NCBI GenBank assembly: GCA_947455465.1
Contig: CANGNS010000024.1
Coordinates: forward strand, 1 to 48,684
Length of the DNA: 48,684 nucleotides
From: Comamonadaceae bacterium
GTDB taxonomy: Bacteria > Pseudomonadota > Gammaproteobacteria > Burkholderiales > Burkholderiaceae_C
Direction: 5' to 3'
Below the pieces are notes generated by a model. The model did no database searches, was not told where the DNA came from, and was given only the letters and a program-made list of their open reading frames with translations. Positions 8,760 to 18,226 of this stretch are shown here, one piece after another. A program made the position numbers and the translations under genes. Position 1 is the first letter of the stretch, and each line of letters opens with the position of its first letter.

Positions 8760-9206
8760 ATGCCCAGCAGTATTTTGATCATCGCCCACGCGCCCCTGGC
8801 CGGGGCCTTGCGCGCCTGTGTGCTACACGTCTTTCCCGAGGTGCAAAGCCATTTGCACGCCTTGGATGTTCAAGCCAACGAGTCGCCCGAGGCCACGGTG
8901 GCCAGCGCCCGCATCCTGTTGGACCAGTGCCCGGACACCTCGGTTCTGGTGCTGACCGACGTGTTTGGCGCTACGCCCTGCAATGTGGCGCAAAAAGTGG
9001 TCGATGGCCTGAACACCAAACTGGTCGCCGGTGTCAACCTGCCTATGCTGCTGCGCACCGTCAACTACCGCCACGAAAGCCTCGATGCGCTGGTGACCCG
9101 GGCACTGGCCGGGGCATCGCAATCCATCATGCAGGTGGCAGTGGCGCCCCCTTTGAACCAAAACAAACGCAACCATGATCCAAGCGACCACGACCATCAA
9201 CAATAA
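8760..9206 (+). CDS. PTS EIIA domain protein, mannose (EIIA-Man) family
   Basis: A 148-residue protein with the EIIA-Man fold. The phosphorylatable histidine is His10 in IIAHAPLA. The segments VLVLTDVFGATPCNVA and LVAGVNLPMLLR are family hallmarks. It would take phosphate from HPr. No EIIB or EIIC gene is in view, so it is probably regulatory, as in other betaproteobacterial PTS clusters. The gene overlaps ptsH by 32 bases, which is long. No clear ribosome site precedes the ATG. Confidence 0.9.
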   Translation: MPSSILIIAHAPLAGALRACVLHVFPEVQSHLHALDVQANESPEATVASARILLDQCPDTSVLVLTDVFGATPCNVAQKVVDGLNTKLVAGVNLPMLLRTVNYRHESLDALVTRALAGASQSIMQVAVAPPLNQNKRNHDPSDHDHQQ

Positions 9207-9444
9207 ATTGGGTTTGCATGCCCGCGCGTCGGCCAAGTTCACCAAGCTGGCCGGTAGTTTTCCGTGCGAGGTCTGGATCAGCAAGGGCGAGCGGCGCGTA
9301 AATGCCAAAAGCATCATGGGCGTCATGATGCTGGCCGCCGGCATCGGCTCGCAAGTCAGCCTGGAGACCGAGGGTGAGCGCGCACAAGAGGCCATGGACG
9401 CGTTGCTTGCCATGATTGCCGACCGCTTCGGTGAAGGCGAATAG
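9175..9444 (+). CDS. ptsH: Phosphocarrier protein HPr
   Basis: HPr of 89 residues. His15 in GLHARAS takes phosphate from enzyme I. Ser46 lies in VNAKSIMGVM, the sequence that HPr kinase/phosphorylase modifies in Gram-positive bacteria and several proteobacteria. The gene starts inside the end of the EIIA gene and ends 19 bases before ptsI. Together the three encode a phosphorelay without a sugar permease, pointing to a control role rather than uptake. Confidence 0.97.
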   Translation: MIQATTTINNKLGLHARASAKFTKLAGSFPCEVWISKGERRVNAKSIMGVMMLAAGIGSQVSLETEGERAQEAMDALLAMIADRFGEGE

Positions 9445-9463
9445 GCCCCAAGGACTGCGCCCC

Positions 9464-11242
9464 ATGACTTTTTCCATCCACGGTCTGGCAGTATCGCGCG
9501 GTGTGGCTATCGGCCGCGCCGTGCTGGTGGCGTCTAGCCGCATGGATGTAGCGCACTATTTTGTGCAGCCCGAGCAGGTGCACGCCGAAATTGAGCGCGT
9601 GCGCGCCGGGCGCAACCAGGTGGTGCACGAACTGCAGCAATTGCAGCAAACCATCGCCACCATGAGCCCCAAAGACGCACCCCAGGAGCTCAGTGCCTTG
9701 CTCGATGTGCATTTGATGCTGCTGGACGACGCCGAGCTGGAGGCCGGTGTCAAGCGCTGGATTGTCGAGCGCCTGTACAACGCCGAATGGGCGCTGACCG
9801 CGCAGCTCGAAGTGATCGCCCGCAACTTTGACGAAATGCAGGATCCCTACTTGCGCGAGCGCAAGGCCGATCTGGAGCAAATCGTCGAGCGCGTTTTGCG
9901 CGCCATGCGCGGCGTCGCTTCGCCGGTAGTGGCCCCGCAGCGCAAAACGGCCAAGCCGGCGCAGCAAGATTTGCTGCTGGGCGATACCGTGGACGTGCCT
10001 TTGGTGCTGGTGGCGCATGACCTCTCGCCGGCGGACATGCTGCAGTTCAAGCAAAGCGTGTTTGTCGGCTTTATCACCGACGTGGGCGGTAAAACCTCGC
10101 ACACCGCCATCGTGGCGCGCAGCATGGACATTCCGGCGGTGGTGGGCGCACGCACCTGCAGCCAGTTGGTGCGCCAGGATGACTGGGTCATCATTGACGG
10201 CGACGCGGGCGTGGTTATCGTCGACCCCTCACCCATCATCCTGGCCGAATACAGCTTTAAAAAACGCCAGCACGAGCTCGAACGTGGCCGCCTGGCGCGC
10301 TTACTGAACACCCCGGCGGTCACGCTCGATGGCGAAAGTGTCCAGCTTTTGGCCAATATCGAAATGCCCGAAGACGCACACAGCGCGCTGGCCGCTGGCG
10401 CCCTGGGCGTGGGCCTGTTTCGCAGCGAATTTTTGTTCATGGGCCGGCGCGGCCATTTGCCCGATGAAGAAGAGCAATTTGAGGCCTACAAGCGCGCTGT
10501 CCAGGACATGCAAGGCCTGCCCGTCACCATCCGCACCGTCGACGTGGGCGCTGACAAGCCGCTCAATGACAGCGTGCACGACGCCGCCCATCTCAACCCC
10601 GCGCTAGGCCTGCGCGCCATACGCTGGAGCCTGGCCGATCCGGCCATGTTTCTGACCCAGCTGCGCGCTATTTTGCGCGCCGCCGCGTTTGGGCAGGTGC
10701 ACTTGCTCATCCCTATGCTGGCGCACCAGTCGGAAATTGAGCAAACCTTTGCCCATATTGCGCAGGCGCGTGCCATGCTCGATAGGCGCGGCCAAGCCTA
10801 TGGGCCGATCCAGGTGGGGGCGATGATCGAGATTCCAGCCGCTGCACTGATGCTCAAGCGGTTTTTGAAGTATTTTGACTTTTTGTCTATCGGCACCAAC
10901 GACCTGATCCAGTACACCCTGGCCATTGACCGTGCAGACGAGTTGGTCGCCCATTTGTACGACCCGCTGCATCCGGCGGTTTTGCAGTTGGTGGCCAGCA
11001 CCATTGCCGAGTGTCGCAAGCAAGGCAAAGGCGTCAGTATTTGCGGCGAAATGGCTGGCGATATTGGCTTAACGCGCTTGTTATTGGGCCTGGGTTTGCG
11101 CAGTTTTTCCATGCACCCTGCACAAATCCTGGCTGTCAAACAAGAAATATTGCGCTCTGATACCAAGCGCCTTGCACCTTGGGCGCAAAGCGTGCTCGAG
11201 GCCGACAACCCCGCCGCGCTGGTCGCCGGTCGTGGGGGTTAA
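9464..11242 (+). CDS. ptsI: PTS enzyme I, phosphoenolpyruvate-protein phosphotransferase
   Basis: Enzyme I of 592 residues. It takes phosphate from phosphoenolpyruvate onto His213 in GGKTSHTAIVARS and hands it to HPr. The C-terminal PEP-binding barrel contains GLFRSEFLFM, GTNDLIQYTLAIDR and SICGEMAGD. The ATG at 9464 gives the usual start FSIHGLAVSRGVAIG; the frame stays open 16 codons further back. The linker before the His domain (about residues 145-170) is Pro/Gln/Lys-rich and longer than in E. coli. Confidence 0.96.
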   Translation: MTFSIHGLAVSRGVAIGRAVLVASSRMDVAHYFVQPEQVHAEIERVRAGRNQVVHELQQLQQTIATMSPKDAPQELSALLDVHLMLLDDAELEAGVKRWIVERLYNAEWALTAQLEVIARNFDEMQDPYLRERKADLEQIVERVLRAMRGVASPVVAPQRKTAKPAQQDLLLGDTVDVPLVLVAHDLSPADMLQFKQSVFVGFITDVGGKTSHTAIVARSMDIPAVVGARTCSQLVRQDDWVIIDGDAGVVIVDPSPIILAEYSFKKRQHELERGRLARLLNTPAVTLDGESVQLLANIEMPEDAHSALAAGALGVGLFRSEFLFMGRRGHLPDEEEQFEAYKRAVQDMQGLPVTIRTVDVGADKPLNDSVHDAAHLNPALGLRAIRWSLADPAMFLTQLRAILRAAAFGQVHLLIPMLAHQSEIEQTFAHIAQARAMLDRRGQAYGPIQVGAMIEIPAAALMLKRFLKYFDFLSIGTNDLIQYTLAIDRADELVAHLYDPLHPAVLQLVASTIAECRKQGKGVSICGEMAGDIGLTRLLLGLGLRSFSMHPAQILAVKQEILRSDTKRLAPWAQSVLEADNPAALVAGRGG

Positions 11243-11266
11243 AGGCAGCTAGCGTGCTGCGTGAAA

Positions 11267-12316
11267 TCAGGCTGGCCGTTGGTCGGTGCTCGGACGCTGC
11301 CACAGATTGATACCGCCTTCGATGGCGTGGCGGTCAATGGCGGCCAGCTCCTCGGGCGTAAATTGCAGTCGCTGGATACTTTCGGCCAACTCAATAATTT
11401 GCGCCGGCTTGCTTGCACCCACCAGCGCGCTGGTCACACGGTTCCCGCGCAGCACCCAGGCCAGAGCCATTTGCGCCAGGCTTTGGCCGCGCTGCTGCGC
11501 AATGCCTTGCAGTGCGCGTACATGTTCCAGGTTGCGCTCGCTCAGGTGCTCGGGACGCAGCGAGGCGCCGCCGGGCCGGTTGATGCGCGCATCGGCCGGA
11601 ATGCCGTTCAGGTATTTACCGGTCAGCACGCCCTGGGCCAGCGGGCTAAAGGCGATGCAGCCCAGGCCCAAGTCGTCCAGGGTGTCGAGCAAGTCCTCCT
11701 CCACCCAGCGGTTGAGCAAGCTGTACGAGGGCTGGTGAATGAGCGTGCGCACTCCCAGGGCGGCCAGTATCGCCACCGCTTCACGGGTCTTTTTCGCGGA
11801 GTAGCTGCTGATGCCGATGTACAGCGCCTTGCCTTGTTGTACCGCACTGGCCAGCGCGCCGCAGGTTTCTTCTAATGGCGTATCGGGGTCAAAGCGGTGG
11901 CTGTAAAAAATGTCGACATAGTCCAGACCCATGCGTTGCAGGCTTTGGTCCAGACTGGCCAGCACGTATTTGCGCGAACCGCCGCCTTGCCCGTAAGGCC
12001 CCGGCCACATGTCCCAGCCCGCTTTGGTCGAGATCAGCAGCTCATCGCGGTAGGGCCGAAAGTCGCGCCGCAGGTGCTCGCCAAAATTGGTCTCCGCGCT
12101 GCCAAAGGGCGGGCCGTAGTTATTGGCCAGGTCAAAGTGCGTGATCCCCAGATCAAAGGCCGTGCGCAGCATCACACGCTGGGTTTGGAAAGCGGTGGTA
12201 TCGCCAAAGTTATGCCACAAGCCCAAAGACAAGGCGGGCAGCTTGAGCCCGCTGCGCCCGCAGGTGCGGTAGGGCATGCGCCCGTCGTAGCGCTCGGCGT
12301 CGGCCTGGTAGGTCAT
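11267..12316 (-). CDS. gpr: Aldo/keto reductase, YghZ/Gpr type (L-glyceraldehyde 3-phosphate reductase-like)
   Basis: A 349-residue aldo/keto reductase. The catalytic tetrad is visible as Asp62, Tyr67, Lys98 and His140 (FDLANNYGPP, STKAGWDMWPGPYG, DIFYSHRFD). The match to E. coli YghZ, as I recall that sequence, is strong over the whole length. YghZ reduces L-glyceraldehyde 3-phosphate and methylglyoxal with NADPH, suggesting aldehyde detoxification. The gene begins 14 bases after the gcdH stop on the same strand, so the two are probably cotranscribed. Confidence 0.9.
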   Translation of the reverse strand: MTYQADAERYDGRMPYRTCGRSGLKLPALSLGLWHNFGDTTAFQTQRVMLRTAFDLGITHFDLANNYGPPFGSAETNFGEHLRRDFRPYRDELLISTKAGWDMWPGPYGQGGGSRKYVLASLDQSLQRMGLDYVDIFYSHRFDPDTPLEETCGALASAVQQGKALYIGISSYSAKKTREAVAILAALGVRTLIHQPSYSLLNRWVEEDLLDTLDDLGLGCIAFSPLAQGVLTGKYLNGIPADARINRPGGASLRPEHLSERNLEHVRALQGIAQQRGQSLAQMALAWVLRGNRVTSALVGASKPAQIIELAESIQRLQFTPEELAAIDRHAIEGGINLWQRPSTDQRPA

Positions 12317-12330
12317 GCGCAGCGACCCGC

Positions 12331-13527
12331 TTAGTTGGCAAACGCCGCGATACCGGTCATCGCGCGTCCCAAAATCAGGGCGTGGATATCGTGCGTACCT
12401 TCGTAGGTGTTGACCACTTCCAGATTCACCAGGTGGCGCGCCACACCGAATTCGTCGCTGATGCCGTTGCCGCCCATCATGTCGCGCGCCAGGCGGGCGA
12501 TGTCCAGCGCCTTGCCGCAGGAATTGCGCTTGAGGATGGAGGTCACCTCCACGCTGGCCGTGCCTTCGTCCTTCATGCGGCCTAGGCGCAGACAGCCTTG
12601 TAGGCCCAAGGCGATTTCGGTTTGCATATCCGCTAGTTTTTTCTGGATCAGTTGGTTGGCCGCCAGCGGGCGGCCAAACTGCTGGCGATCCAGCGTGTAT
12701 TGGCGGGCGCGGTGCCAGCAGTCTTCGGCCGCGCCCAAAGCGCCCCAGGCGATGCCGTAGCGCGCGCTGTTCAAGCAGGTAAACGGGCCTTTGAGGCCGC
12801 GCACCTCGGGGAAGGCGTTTTCCTCCGGGCAGAACACGCCGTCCATCACGATTTCGCCGGTGATGCTGGCGCGCAAACCCACTTTGCCGTGGATCGCTGG
12901 CGCTGAAAGCCCCGCCATGCCTTTCTCCAAAACAAAGCCGCGAATCGGGCCCACCGCGCCGCTCTCGCTCACTTCTTTGGCCCAGACCACAAACACGTCG
13001 GCAATCGGGCTGTTGCTAATCCACATTTTGGCGCCGCTGAGTTGGTAGCCGCCTGCAACTTTTTGCGCGCGCGTCACCATGCTTTGCGGGTCCGAGCCAT
13101 GGTTGGGTTCGGTCAGGCCAAAGCAACCGATCAAAGCGCCGGTCGCCAGCTTGGGCAGGTATTTTTGGCGCTGCGCCTCGGTGCCGAATTCAAAAATCGG
13201 CAGCATGACCAGCGAGCTTTGCACACTCATCATGGAGCGGTAGCCGCTGTCCACACGCTCCACTTCGCGGGCGATCAGGCCATAGGCTACGTAATTGAGC
13301 GCAGGGCCGCCATAGGCTTCAGGAATCGTCGGCCCCAGCAGGCCCAGCTCGCCCATTTCGCGGAAGATGGCCGGGTCTGTGGTTTCATGCCGAAAAGCCT
13401 GTGTTACCCGGCTTTGCAGCTTGTCCTGGCAATAGGCGGCGGCCGCGTCGCGCACCATGCGCTCGTCATCGCTGAGTTGGGCGTCCAGTAAAAAAGGGTC
13501 TTGCCAAAGAAAAGTGGCCTGTGCCAT
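12331..13527 (-). CDS. gcdH: Glutaryl-CoA dehydrogenase
   Basis: A 398-residue acyl-CoA dehydrogenase of the glutaryl-CoA subfamily, which oxidises and decarboxylates glutaryl-CoA to crotonyl-CoA in lysine, tryptophan and aromatic breakdown. The C-terminal [17 protein letters not shown] carries the catalytic base Glu376. FAD-domain motifs include [13 protein letters not shown] and [16 protein letters not shown]. The N-terminus [17 protein letters not shown] is typical of GcdH. No CoA-transferase or other glutarate gene is adjacent; the partner is the reductase gene downstream. Confidence 0.95.
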   Translation of the reverse strand: MAQATFLWQDPFLLDAQLSDDERMVRDAAAAYCQDKLQSRVTQAFRHETTDPAIFREMGELGLLGPTIPEAYGGPALNYVAYGLIAREVERVDSGYRSMMSVQSSLVMLPIFEFGTEAQRQKYLPKLATGALIGCFGLTEPNHGSDPQSMVTRAQKVAGGYQLSGAKMWISNSPIADVFVVWAKEVSESGAVGPIRGFVLEKGMAGLSAPAIHGKVGLRASITGEIVMDGVFCPEENAFPEVRGLKGPFTCLNSARYGIAWGALGAAEDCWHRARQYTLDRQQFGRPLAANQLIQKKLADMQTEIALGLQGCLRLGRMKDEGTASVEVTSILKRNSCGKALDIARLARDMMGGNGISDEFGVARHLVNLEVVNTYEGTHDIHALILGRAMTGIAAFAN

Positions 13528-13567
13528 AAGAACTCCAAAAATGATGGCTCGATTATCCCTTGCACGC

Positions 13568-14359
13568 CTATTGCAGGCTGATCTTGCCGTACCAGGCCGT
13601 GGCCTGGCTGTGGGTGTTGTCGCTGTCGGTCATGATGCCGATGCCCACCAAGGCGCCAGGTTCCTCGCCAAAGGCGGCCCGGTAGTCGGCCCGCACATCG
13701 CGCAAGTAGTGGCGCCATTGCTTGAGGCCATGGGGCCCGGACTCCACCACAATTTTGCGGATCCGGTCGGTGCGGGCGTTATGGATCACACTGTCGGTCG
13801 GGCGCTTATTGCACCAAACATACATCAGCGTGGCGTAGGGCATTTCTTCACCGGTGACCAGGCGGCTGAGCTCGCTCAATGCGCTGTCTTTGGCTGAAAA
13901 CCGGCTGCGGTCGCCCTCAAAAGCCAGCACCAGGCGCACCGGCGAATCGTCGCCATGGCGGGTAGCCATGTCCGCCGCATCAATCAGCGCCGGCACATGC
14001 CAAGAAAAACGGATACGCCCCAGGTCTTTGGCGGCGATATGCACAGGCGTGCGCACCATACTGGCAGAGTCGTCAGCGCGCGCCCGCAAGGCCAAACGGG
14101 CACCGTGCTGGTCTGCGGGGGCCTGGGCGTCCAGCTGGTAATCCGTGGCCGTTTTTCCGGGCAAATGCAGCGCCTGCCATTGGCTGAGGTCCAGCACGTT
14201 CCAGGCGGGGGTCGCGCTGTTTTGCGCCATGGGGGCTGGAGCCGTCGCGCAAGCGCTAAGGAATGCGACAAGCGTAGCGCTGGCCCCCCAAGCAAGCACC
14301 CGCTGCACAGCGGTCTGGGCAAACAGGCGTGAAGGATCGGCTTGCGAAGCTTGGGGCAC
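13568..14359 (-). CDS. DUF3047 family lipoprotein
   Basis: About 263 residues from a proposed GTG at 14359; the start is uncertain because no good ribosome site is visible and the frame stays open upstream into the receptor gene region. A hydrophobic stretch ending in LSAC gives a lipobox. The rest contains [25 protein letters not shown] and [12 protein letters not shown], matching the DUF3047 family. That family has no established function known to me. It lies 80 bases behind the PqqU-like receptor gene on the same strand. Confidence 0.75.
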   Translation of the reverse strand: MPQASQADPSRLFAQTAVQRVLAWGASATLVAFLSACATAPAPMAQNSATPAWNVLDLSQWQALHLPGKTATDYQLDAQAPADQHGARLALRARADDSASMVRTPVHIAAKDLGRIRFSWHVPALIDAADMATRHGDDSPVRLVLAFEGDRSRFSAKDSALSELSRLVTGEEMPYATLMYVWCNKRPTDSVIHNARTDRIRKIVVESGPHGLKQWRHYLRDVRADYRAAFGEEPGALVGIGIMTDSDNTHSQATAWYGKISLQ

Positions 14360-14439
14360 GTGCGGGCAGTTCGGTTGTAGGTGGGGCCAACAGGGAAACT
14401 GCGCGCATTGTGCCTGAGCGCGGTGACCGCTGTAAGGCC

Positions 14440-16533
14440 CTAGGACAACGGCAGGCGCAGACTCAAGCCCAATAGCCAGTTGCGCGGCAGACCGGGCTCG
14501 TAGTATTGCAAAGTGGCGTTTTGGTTGACGATGACCGAGCCGACATAGCGCTCGTCCGTCAGGTTGTTGATGCGGCCGTAGACGGTCAGCGTGCCTTTGT
14601 CCACCGCCCATCGCTGCTGTAGCGCCATATTGAAGACGGTATGCCCATCGGCTGAGGCGGTGTTGGCGTCATTGGCATAAATGCGCCCGGCCTGCACCAG
14701 TTCCAACGCTGCGCGGGCGCCCGTGGCGCCCAGGGCGTTTTCCCAGGCCAATTCAGAGAATACGGTAGTTTGTGGAATACCCGGCAGCTTGTTACCCGCC
14801 TGCAAGGTGCTGCCCGCAACGGTGGTGGCGTACTGGGCGTCAATGGCGGCGGCCGACAGGCGCAGGCTGATCAGCGGGTGCAGCCAGGTGCTGGCACTGA
14901 GCTCCCAGCCACTGCGCGTGGTGTTGGGGGCATTTTTATAGGATGACTGGCCGGCGCTGGTGGTGTCCACCATGATTTCATTGCTGGTGCTGATTTGGTA
15001 GAGAGCCAGATCAAGCCGGGTTTGTGGCGCCGGCGTCCACTTGGTGCCCAGCTCGTAGTGCTGGCTGTTGGACGCATTGAGGTTGGTGTTGAAGCTGCCT
15101 CTCACTGCGGCGGGCGCCGTGCTGACGGTGGAATAGGCCACTTCGGCCAGCGTTGGGCTTTCAAAGCCTTGTCCGTAATTGGCGTACACATTAAGCGTGT
15201 TGGCTGCGTGCCACGTCAGGCCAAGCACCGGGTTGGTCGCGCTGTAGTTGATAGCGCCTGAGCCATCCCCGTCTTGCAGGTACAGATCGGTGCTGCGCAG
15301 GGACACATTGCTCCAGCGCAGGCCACCGGTCAGTGAGAGGTATTCCCCCAGGTGTGCCGTGGCTTGCACAAAGGCATCACTGTTTTGCGCCTGGTTGTCT
15401 TCATTGCGTGTGACGGGGTCGCTGGTTTTTTGGCCACCGCTGGCTTTGCCGGCCTGGCGGCGCTCCACCGAGCGGTCAAATTCGTAGCCGGCCGCCCATT
15501 GCAGCGGTGTGTCGTTCCACAGACTGCGTGCGTTGTATTGGGCGCCGATGCCGTAATACGCGCGGCCCAGCCCGACCCACCCGCCTGTGGGTGCGCTGGC
15601 GCTGGCCACTTGGTATTGCAGGTTATCGCGGGTGCCGTAGTACGCGCGGGTGCTCAGGCTGTGATCCGCGTCCAAACGGTAGTTGACCGAAGTGCCCCAC
15701 TGGTTTTGCAACACCACTTTGCGGGTTTGGTAACTCAGGGCGCCTGTGCCGGCTGCCCAGGGGTCACTGAGCTGCTCCTTTTTCAGACCTAAGGCGTCTT
15801 GCGCTAGCGGCATGTCAAACTGGTTAAACACCATGTGTACACGGGTTTGCGCGTTGGCATCAAAGCGCACGCTGGTGTTGAACTGGCGGCGCTCGGCGGC
15901 GCTGTTGGCCCGGTAGCCATCGCTGGAGAAGGTGGCGTAGTCGGCCACGATGCCTGCGTTGCCCGCGGTGCCTGCCAACTGGTAGTCGGCGCGGCGCAAG
16001 CCGTAGGCGCCGGTGAAGTATTGGTAATTGGCCGTGGTTTCGGCAGGCGCGTCTTGGGTGAAGGCCGAAATAACGCCGCCCGAGGAATTGCCATACAGCA
16101 GAGCCAAGGGTCCGCGCAAAACTTCGATGCGCTCGGTCGAGGTCAGGCTGATGGACGACGATTGACCCTGTCCGTCCGGCGTGGTGGCGGGAATGTCATC
16201 AATGAGCAAGCGGATGCCACGGATGCCAAAAGCCGCACGGGAACCAAAGCCCCGGATGGACACTTGCAAGTCCTGTGCGTAGTTTTGCCGCTCCAAAATC
16301 GTCAGGCCCGGCACCCTGACCAGCGCTTCAGACAGATTGACCTGGGCCCCAGCGCCGGCGATCGCCTCGCGCCCCACGGTTTGGACCGCCGCCGGCGCGT
16401 CAAAACTGCGCATTTCGGCGCGCGAAGCACTCACGATCACTTCTTCAAGTACCTGCGCCCGCGCGGGCACCAGCGCAAGCGCCGTCAAGGACATGAAACA
16501 AATGCGCAGCGTGGCGCCGGATCGGGGTGGCAT
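14440..16533 (-). CDS. pqqU: TonB-dependent receptor, PqqU/YncD-like (predicted PQQ importer)
   Basis: An outer-membrane receptor of 697 residues. The ATG at 16533 is preferred over a TTG five codons earlier because GGAG lies 9 bases upstream. A signal peptide ends near ALVPARA. The plug contains LSEALVRVPGL, RQNYAQDLQVSIRGFGSR and DDIPATTPDGQGQ, and the last strand region reads YVGSVIVNQN with YYEPGLPRNW. These match E. coli YncD (PqqU), as recalled, much better than siderophore receptors. PqqU imports the cofactor pyrroloquinoline quinone. Divergent from it is a predicted PQQ enzyme, which supports the call. Confidence 0.82.
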   Translation of the reverse strand: MPPRSGATLRICFMSLTALALVPARAQVLEEVIVSASRAEMRSFDAPAAVQTVGREAIAGAGAQVNLSEALVRVPGLTILERQNYAQDLQVSIRGFGSRAAFGIRGIRLLIDDIPATTPDGQGQSSSISLTSTERIEVLRGPLALLYGNSSGGVISAFTQDAPAETTANYQYFTGAYGLRRADYQLAGTAGNAGIVADYATFSSDGYRANSAAERRQFNTSVRFDANAQTRVHMVFNQFDMPLAQDALGLKKEQLSDPWAAGTGALSYQTRKVVLQNQWGTSVNYRLDADHSLSTRAYYGTRDNLQYQVASASAPTGGWVGLGRAYYGIGAQYNARSLWNDTPLQWAAGYEFDRSVERRQAGKASGGQKTSDPVTRNEDNQAQNSDAFVQATAHLGEYLSLTGGLRWSNVSLRSTDLYLQDGDGSGAINYSATNPVLGLTWHAANTLNVYANYGQGFESPTLAEVAYSTVSTAPAAVRGSFNTNLNASNSQHYELGTKWTPAPQTRLDLALYQISTSNEIMVDTTSAGQSSYKNAPNTTRSGWELSASTWLHPLISLRLSAAAIDAQYATTVAGSTLQAGNKLPGIPQTTVFSELAWENALGATGARAALELVQAGRIYANDANTASADGHTVFNMALQQRWAVDKGTLTVYGRINNLTDERYVGSVIVNQNATLQYYEPGLPRNWLLGLSLRLPLS

Positions 16534-16823
16534 GTGGGTTGACTCCAAGGGGCAGGGCGCTGCCCAGGGTCTGTAGCCCCAGGCTGCACTGTGGGACCAG
16601 ATTGTGTCTGAGGGTCCTCGCCCTGGACAATGAAATTTTTTTCAATCAAGCAGTGAAGAAATAGACGGACCATTCGGGGCAAATTTGAGGGTTTTCACTA
16701 TGGAAGAAATCCCCCTAAAAATTAAAGTGGCTTCACGCGCTGCCTGATGTGGCTTTTCACACGGGGTTAGGCGCTGCCAGCCCGCAGCGTGCAGGCCTGG
16801 CTTCTTTGAACGATGGAGACAAC
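16534..16823. promoter_or_regulatory. Divergent intergenic region between pqqU-like and PQQ dehydrogenase genes
   Basis: This 290-base stretch should hold both promoters. The only feature I can point to is an AT-rich core around 16625-16650 with a TGAAA/TTTCA dyad in AATGAAATTTTTTTCAAT. It does not match a Fur box well. The part next to pqqU is GC-rich with several GGGC/GCCC repeats and could fold, but no known riboswitch pattern was recognised. Confidence 0.3.
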
Positions 16824-18143
16824 ATGAGCTATTCACTGCGCAACACCTTGCGCCGCACGGCCACTTGCTTGGCGATCGGCGCGGCTTTTTCGGTCGGACT
16901 AGGAACCGCATTTGCAGCGGGCGACGACGTCAATTTGGAAAAACTCGGCGCTTTTAAGAAGACCGACACCCCTGGAACCCTGGTCAAAGTGCCCCAGGGC
17001 GGCAAATATGCCGAGAACCTGACCAAGATGCTCAAAGAAATCCGCATGCCCGAGGGTTTCAAGATAGAGCTCTTTGCCATTGTTCCGGATGCACGTGGCA
17101 TTGCCGTGAGCCGCAATACGGCCGCCGTCTGGGTCGGCACCCGCAAGAGCAAGGTCTACTACGCTAATGACCGCGACATGGACAACGTGGCCGATACGGT
17201 CGAGGAATTCAGCCCCAGCGTCAAATTTGACGTGCCCGCCGGTGTTTGCTACTCGCCCGACGGCTTTTTGTTTGTGGCCGAGCGCAACCGCGTGATGATG
17301 TTCCCCGCTGCGGAATACTTCACCGAAACTTCCGACACTGTGGCGGTGCCTATCGTCAAGCAAGGCGATCTGATCCCCGCCGAGGAAGAGTCTTATAACC
17401 ATACCGCGCGCTCGTGCGTGATTGGGCCGGACAATCGCATCTACATCACTTTGGGCCAGCCCTTTAATGTCACGCCGCCCGAGAAAGTGGATCTGTACCG
17501 CAAAGTGGGTATCGGTGGCGTAGTCAGCTTCAACCGCGACGGTGGCGACCGCAAGGTGGTGCTCACCGGCCTGCGTAACTCATCGGGCCTGGCCTTTAAC
17601 ACCAAGGACAATTCCTTGTGGTGGACGGATAACCAAGTGGACGGCATGGGCGATGAAACCCCCCCGGGTGAGCTCAACAAAGTGCCCGTCGGTGCCGATG
17701 GCAAACTGGTCCACGGCCTGTGGTACGGCCACCCCTACTACGGTGGCGGCGATGTGCGCACCGACGACTACAAGGGCAAGACTGTCCCCAAAGAGTTGGC
17801 TGACAAGTACGTCAAGCCCCAGGTCGAAATGGTGGCCCACGCTGCTGACTTGGGCATGATGTTCTACACCGGCAAGCAATTCCCGGCCAAGTACAAAAAC
17901 GCCATCTTCAGCGCCCAGCACGGCTCTTGGAATGCGGTCAAGCCCCGTGGCGCGCGCATCATGGTGACCTACCTGGACGACAAGGGCAATGCAGTCAAGA
18001 CAGAGCCCTTTGCCGAAGGCTGGATGAACGCCGACGGCGTCTACCTGGGCCGCCCTGTGGATGTGCAGCAGTACATCGACGGATCGATCCTGGTGTCTGA
18101 CGACAAGGCTGGTGCGGTGTACCGCATCTCCTACCAGAAGTAA
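16824..18143 (+). CDS. PQQ-dependent sugar dehydrogenase (L-sorbosone dehydrogenase-like)
   Basis: A 439-residue secreted six-bladed propeller of the sorbosone dehydrogenase family. The ATG at 16824 has GGAG (16815-16818) upstream and starts a signal peptide cut near residue 31 (GTAFA). Family segments include LPxGF-like MPEGFKIELFA, VWVGTRKSKVYY, NHTARSCVIGPDNRIYITLG, GLRNSSGLAFN, DNQVDGMGDETPPGEL, GHPYYGGG and SAQHGSWN. Such enzymes oxidise aldoses or related aldehydes in the periplasm with PQQ. A cytochrome c gene follows and a PqqU-like receptor is divergent. The substrate is unknown. Confidence 0.87.
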   Translation: MSYSLRNTLRRTATCLAIGAAFSVGLGTAFAAGDDVNLEKLGAFKKTDTPGTLVKVPQGGKYAENLTKMLKEIRMPEGFKIELFAIVPDARGIAVSRNTAAVWVGTRKSKVYYANDRDMDNVADTVEEFSPSVKFDVPAGVCYSPDGFLFVAERNRVMMFPAAEYFTETSDTVAVPIVKQGDLIPAEEESYNHTARSCVIGPDNRIYITLGQPFNVTPPEKVDLYRKVGIGGVVSFNRDGGDRKVVLTGLRNSSGLAFNTKDNSLWWTDNQVDGMGDETPPGELNKVPVGADGKLVHGLWYGHPYYGGGDVRTDDYKGKTVPKELADKYVKPQVEMVAHAADLGMMFYTGKQFPAKYKNAIFSAQHGSWNAVKPRGARIMVTYLDDKGNAVKTEPFAEGWMNADGVYLGRPVDVQQYIDGSILVSDDKAGAVYRISYQK

Positions 18144-18156
18144 ATTTCTGACCAAC

Positions 18157-18190
18157 AGCGGGCTGGGCTGCGTGCCTGGCCCGCTTTTTT
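18157..18190 (+). terminator. Terminator after the PQQ dehydrogenase gene
   Basis: AGCGGGC (18157-18163) pairs with GCCCGCT (18179-18185), with partial inner pairing, and is followed by a run of six T. It lies 14 bases past the dehydrogenase stop and 37 bases before the cytochrome c start, so read-through is needed if the two are cotranscribed. Confidence 0.8.
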
Positions 18191-18226
18191 GTGCCCGTTG
18201 TTCCCTCTCATTTTTTGATGCATGTT

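Noticed and set aside
8729..9178. Alternative frame over the EIIA gene, with a coupled start at the MFS stop
   Set aside because: Arg/Pro-rich translation without homology. The other frame shows the EIIA-Man active-site histidine and conserved segments.
16625..16650. Fur box in the AT-rich core between pqqU and the PQQ dehydrogenase
   Set aside because: The TGAAA/TTTCA dyad does not reproduce the 7-1-7 Fur pattern, and the receptor is not predicted to carry iron.
16549..16700. Possible riboswitch (cobalamin or TPP) upstream of the TonB receptor
   Set aside because: The region is GC-rich and can fold, but the conserved boxes of either riboswitch were not found. The receptor also resembles PqqU rather than BtuB.
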